Source: JBBRLG01 sp038231495 (GTDB lineage Bacteria; Planctomycetota; Planctomycetia; Gemmatales; Gemmataceae). From it: a stretch of DNA of 6,573 nucleotides. Where the stretch lies: the NCBI GenBank assembly GCA_038231495.1, contig JBBRLG010000427.1, forward strand, positions 1 through 6,573. Direction: 5' to 3'. Below the pieces are notes generated by a model. The model did no database searches, had not been told where the DNA came from, and saw only the letters and a list, made by a program, of their open reading frames with translations. Positions 5,290-6,573 of this stretch are shown here, piece by piece. The translations under genes were made by a program, and so were the position numbers. How positions within the stretch are numbered: the first letter of the stretch is position 1; each line of letters opens with the position of its first letter.

Positions 5290-6147
5290 TCATAGAAAAG
5301 GAACGGACGCCGATTGATCTCGTTGCTGCGGCTGCTCCAGCGCCCGCGTGGCCGCGACGATCGCTTGTACGTCATCGGCATTCACGTCGTCAAGCAGGTC
5401 GAGCGGACTGGTCAGTCCCGCGACGCCTTTGCGGGCGACGTGGGTGTAGATCATCGTCGGTAACCGTTCACGCCCCCCCTTGCGAAGGGGGGGTTGGGGG
5501 GGGTGAATTCGGCACCTCGAATCGCGCTTGAACCCCCCCAACCCCCCCCTTCGTAAGGGGGGGCGAAATTGGCAGTGAACGGTTACGAACAGCAGGGCAT
5601 TGAGGGCCTGGTTTTGAGAGCTGGCCGAGATATGCCCCTCGACGGCCAGGTGCGTCAGGAACTGTTCGACTTCGGCAGCACCCATGGCGCGCGGATGGCG
5701 TTTGTGGTGAAAGAAGATGAAGCGTTTGGCCCACTGGACATAGCAGTCTTCGGTTCGGGGCGAGTAGTGGCGGACGCGCAGGACGAGGCGGAGTTGGTCG
5801 AGCAAACGTGGCGGGCGGGGCTGCGGCAATTCGCCGAGGTTGATGCCGAGCACGCTTTCGTACAGAAGCATCAGGGCCGAACGAGCCTGCGCCAGAGCTA
5901 ACAGGGGTTCCGCCGCGGTCTTGACGACGTGTTCGAGGAAGTGTGTCGCCTCGGCCAGACCTAGTTCGGACGGATGCCGCTTGTTGTGGAAGAGGATGAA
6001 GGCGCGTGCCCAGCGGACGAGGTAGTCGGCGGTCAGCCCCGCATCGCCACGGTCTTGCGCTGCTAGCCGAAGCCGTTCGAGCAGGGGTGATTGTTTGGTG
6101 ATCGGCCGAGCCAGCGCGGACGGATCGGGAGTGGGAACGCGACTCAT
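5290..6147 (-). pseudogene. Integron-integrase-like tyrosine recombinase, catalytic core replaced by a repeat
   Basis: The frame is open for 285 residues, but the protein cannot be a working recombinase. Two copies of the SAM-like core-binding domain typical of IntI-type integrases are seen, about residues 24-109 and 113-187. They share W-A-[RK]-x-F-I-x-F-H and KRHP motifs (WARAFILFHNKRHP, WAKRFIFFHHKRHP). At F187 homology stops, just where the second copy should continue like LLYESVLGINLGELP in the first. Residues 188-230 are encoded by the palindromic element at 5460-5586. Family sequence resumes at TMIYTHV, containing the probable nucleophile Y234, followed by SPLDLL, the usual integron-integrase ending. 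The catalytic Arg, Lys and HxxR segment is absent. The start at 6147 is fixed by GGGAGGAG (6152-6159) about 5 nt upstream. An N-terminal DNA-binding product could still be made. Recombinase ancestry is confident. Confidence 0.85.
5460..5586. mobile_element. 127-bp palindromic MITE/REPIN-like element, complete copy
   Basis: The ends are perfect 12-bp inverted repeats: GTAACCGTTCAC (5460-5471) and GTGAACGGTTAC (5575-5586). Inside are two facing hairpins, CCCCCCCTT-gcg-AAGGGGGGG (5473-5493) and CCCCCCCTT-cgt-AAGGGGGGG (5543-5563), and complementary G/C tracts towards the centre. It encodes nothing of its own but is open in the recombinase frame, giving PPLRRGGLGG and PPQPPLRKGG peptides. Peptides of this type turn up where such repeats invade genes in planctomycetes and cyanobacteria. 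No target-site duplication is visible. A relative lies at 1546-1679. Confidence 0.8.
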
Positions 6148-6151
6148 GGTG

Positions 6152-6159
6152 CTCCTCCC
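6152..6159 (-). promoter_or_regulatory. Ribosome binding site deciding the recombinase start
   Basis: The minus strand reads GGGAGGAG about 5 nt before the ATG at 6147. The longer open frame to 6243 would include the promoter itself and has no such site. Confidence 0.8.
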
Positions 6160-6190
6160 AGTACAAATGTGAACGGGCGTCCTGTTGACA

Positions 6191-6218
6191 AGTGTACAGA
6201 TAACGGAATGTGAGTCAA
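6191..6218 (-). promoter_or_regulatory. Likely sigma-70 promoter of the recombinase remnant
   Basis: On the minus strand TTGACT (6213-6218; 5 of 6) is followed after 16 bp by TACACT (6191-6196; 4 of 6). Transcription would start near 6184 and give a leader of about 37 nt with a strong Shine-Dalgarno site. The promoter lies between the gene and the tandem array at 6281-6432. Confidence 0.55.
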
Positions 6219-6280
6219 GAAAAAAGGCGCGGACGATTGACAAGTTGAGGCGGAAGCTGTCTAATCGGTAGTTGTACTTT

Positions 6281-6432
6281 GCTGGCGCACGCGATCATGT
6301 GCCGGCGCGGCGATCATGTGCCGACGTTTCGCGATCATGTGCCGGCGTTTCGCGATCATGTGCCGGCGGTTCGCGATCATGTGCCGGCGCACCCTGATAT
6401 GGTGCCGGCGCGGTGATCATGTGCCGGTGCCG
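6281..6432. repeat. Tandem array of GATCATGTGCCG units, mostly 21-bp period
   Basis: The core GATCATGTGCCG begins at 6293, 6312, 6333, 6354, 6375 and 6415, with a degenerate copy (GATATGGTGCCG) at 6396. Steps are 19, 21, 21, 21, 21 and 19 bp. Linkers are GC-rich (GGCGTTTCGC and variants). Uniform orientation and spacing near two helical turns suggest a row of sites for one DNA-binding protein, as at transposon ends or in operators. Units are too short and lack unique spacers, so it is not CRISPR. The only gene-like feature in 6244-6573 is this array. Confidence 0.85.
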
Positions 6433-6573
6433 GTCAGCATAATCACCAGTTCGGGCTGGATAGGCGACATGAGGGATGCCATGTAGCGGAAATCATGCCG
6501 CCCTTAACCCGGTTTCGCGGCGGTGGTGGGAAGGTTTCGGGCGCTCCAGCGGGGCGTCCCGGACACCGCCCCA
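6433..6573. other. Right edge: no assignable feature
   Basis: Short open frames run off the window on both strands: 26 codons on the plus strand from an ATG at 6495, and 26 and 42 codons on the minus strand ending at 6493 and 6443. None has a motif I recognise. One of the minus frames could be the end of a gene lying further right, for example a transposase served by the adjacent array, but the sequence here cannot support that. Confidence 0.3.

Noticed and set aside
4354..5295. 313-codon open frame on the plus strand
   Set aside because: It has no recognisable motif or Shine-Dalgarno site, has a Pro/Arg/Thr-rich composition typical of chance frames in GC-rich DNA, and passes through the palindrome and both 12-mer clusters.
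6160..6300. Integron attI/attC site next to the IntI-like gene
   Set aside because: No GTTRRRY core site with a plausible partner was found upstream of the recombinase, and no cassette-like genes are present.
6281..6432. CRISPR array
   Set aside because: The period is only 19-21 bp with near-identical linkers and no unique spacers, and no cas gene is in view.
6493..6573. C-terminal end of a transposase on the minus strand
   Set aside because: The visible frames (26 and 42 codons) lack any diagnostic motif, so an identification would be a guess.

Overview
The window looks like part of a GC-rich Planctomycetota chromosome, probably close to Gemmataceae. The evidence is a secreted 3-keto-disaccharide hydrolase-type (DUF1080) protein, a Tat-exported TIM-barrel 'sugar phosphate isomerase/epimerase', a cytosolic Hanks-type protein kinase, an integron-integrase-like recombinase, and short monocistronic genes separated by many palindromic repeats. 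This assignment rests on gene content and style only.

Layout. On the minus strand: a DUF1080 protein (14-1006), a small unknown protein (1200-1457) and a Ser/Thr kinase (1679-2776). Divergent from the kinase, on the plus strand, is a [2Fe-2S] ferredoxin (2998-3330). Convergent with the ferredoxin is the minus-strand TIM-barrel protein (3391-4293). About 1 kb without a credible gene follows (4294-5289); it is dense in repeats. Next is a minus-strand tyrosine recombinase pseudogene (5290-6147), then its likely promoter, then an array of roughly 21-bp repeats (6281-6432) and an unassigned right edge.

The intact genes do not form an obvious pathway. The two exported proteins fit the carbohydrate catabolism that is expanded in planctomycetes, and the kinase and ferredoxin share only a divergent intergenic region.

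The most interesting material is repetitive. (a) A 127-bp palindromic element occupies, in frame, the place where the catalytic core of the recombinase should be, leaving the N-terminal domains and the tyrosine-bearing C-terminal end. (b) A relative of that element abuts the kinase stop codon. (c) A 12-bp word (CGACCCTYGCCA) recurs ten times between 4346 and 5050, including two three-copy clusters with nearly the same internal spacing. (d) A mostly 21-bp-periodic array of GATCATGTGCCG lies upstream of the broken recombinase. (e) Two smaller inverted doublets lie in the kinase leader and between the convergent genes. None of this proves a new system, but (a), (c) and (d) merit genome-wide repeat searches.
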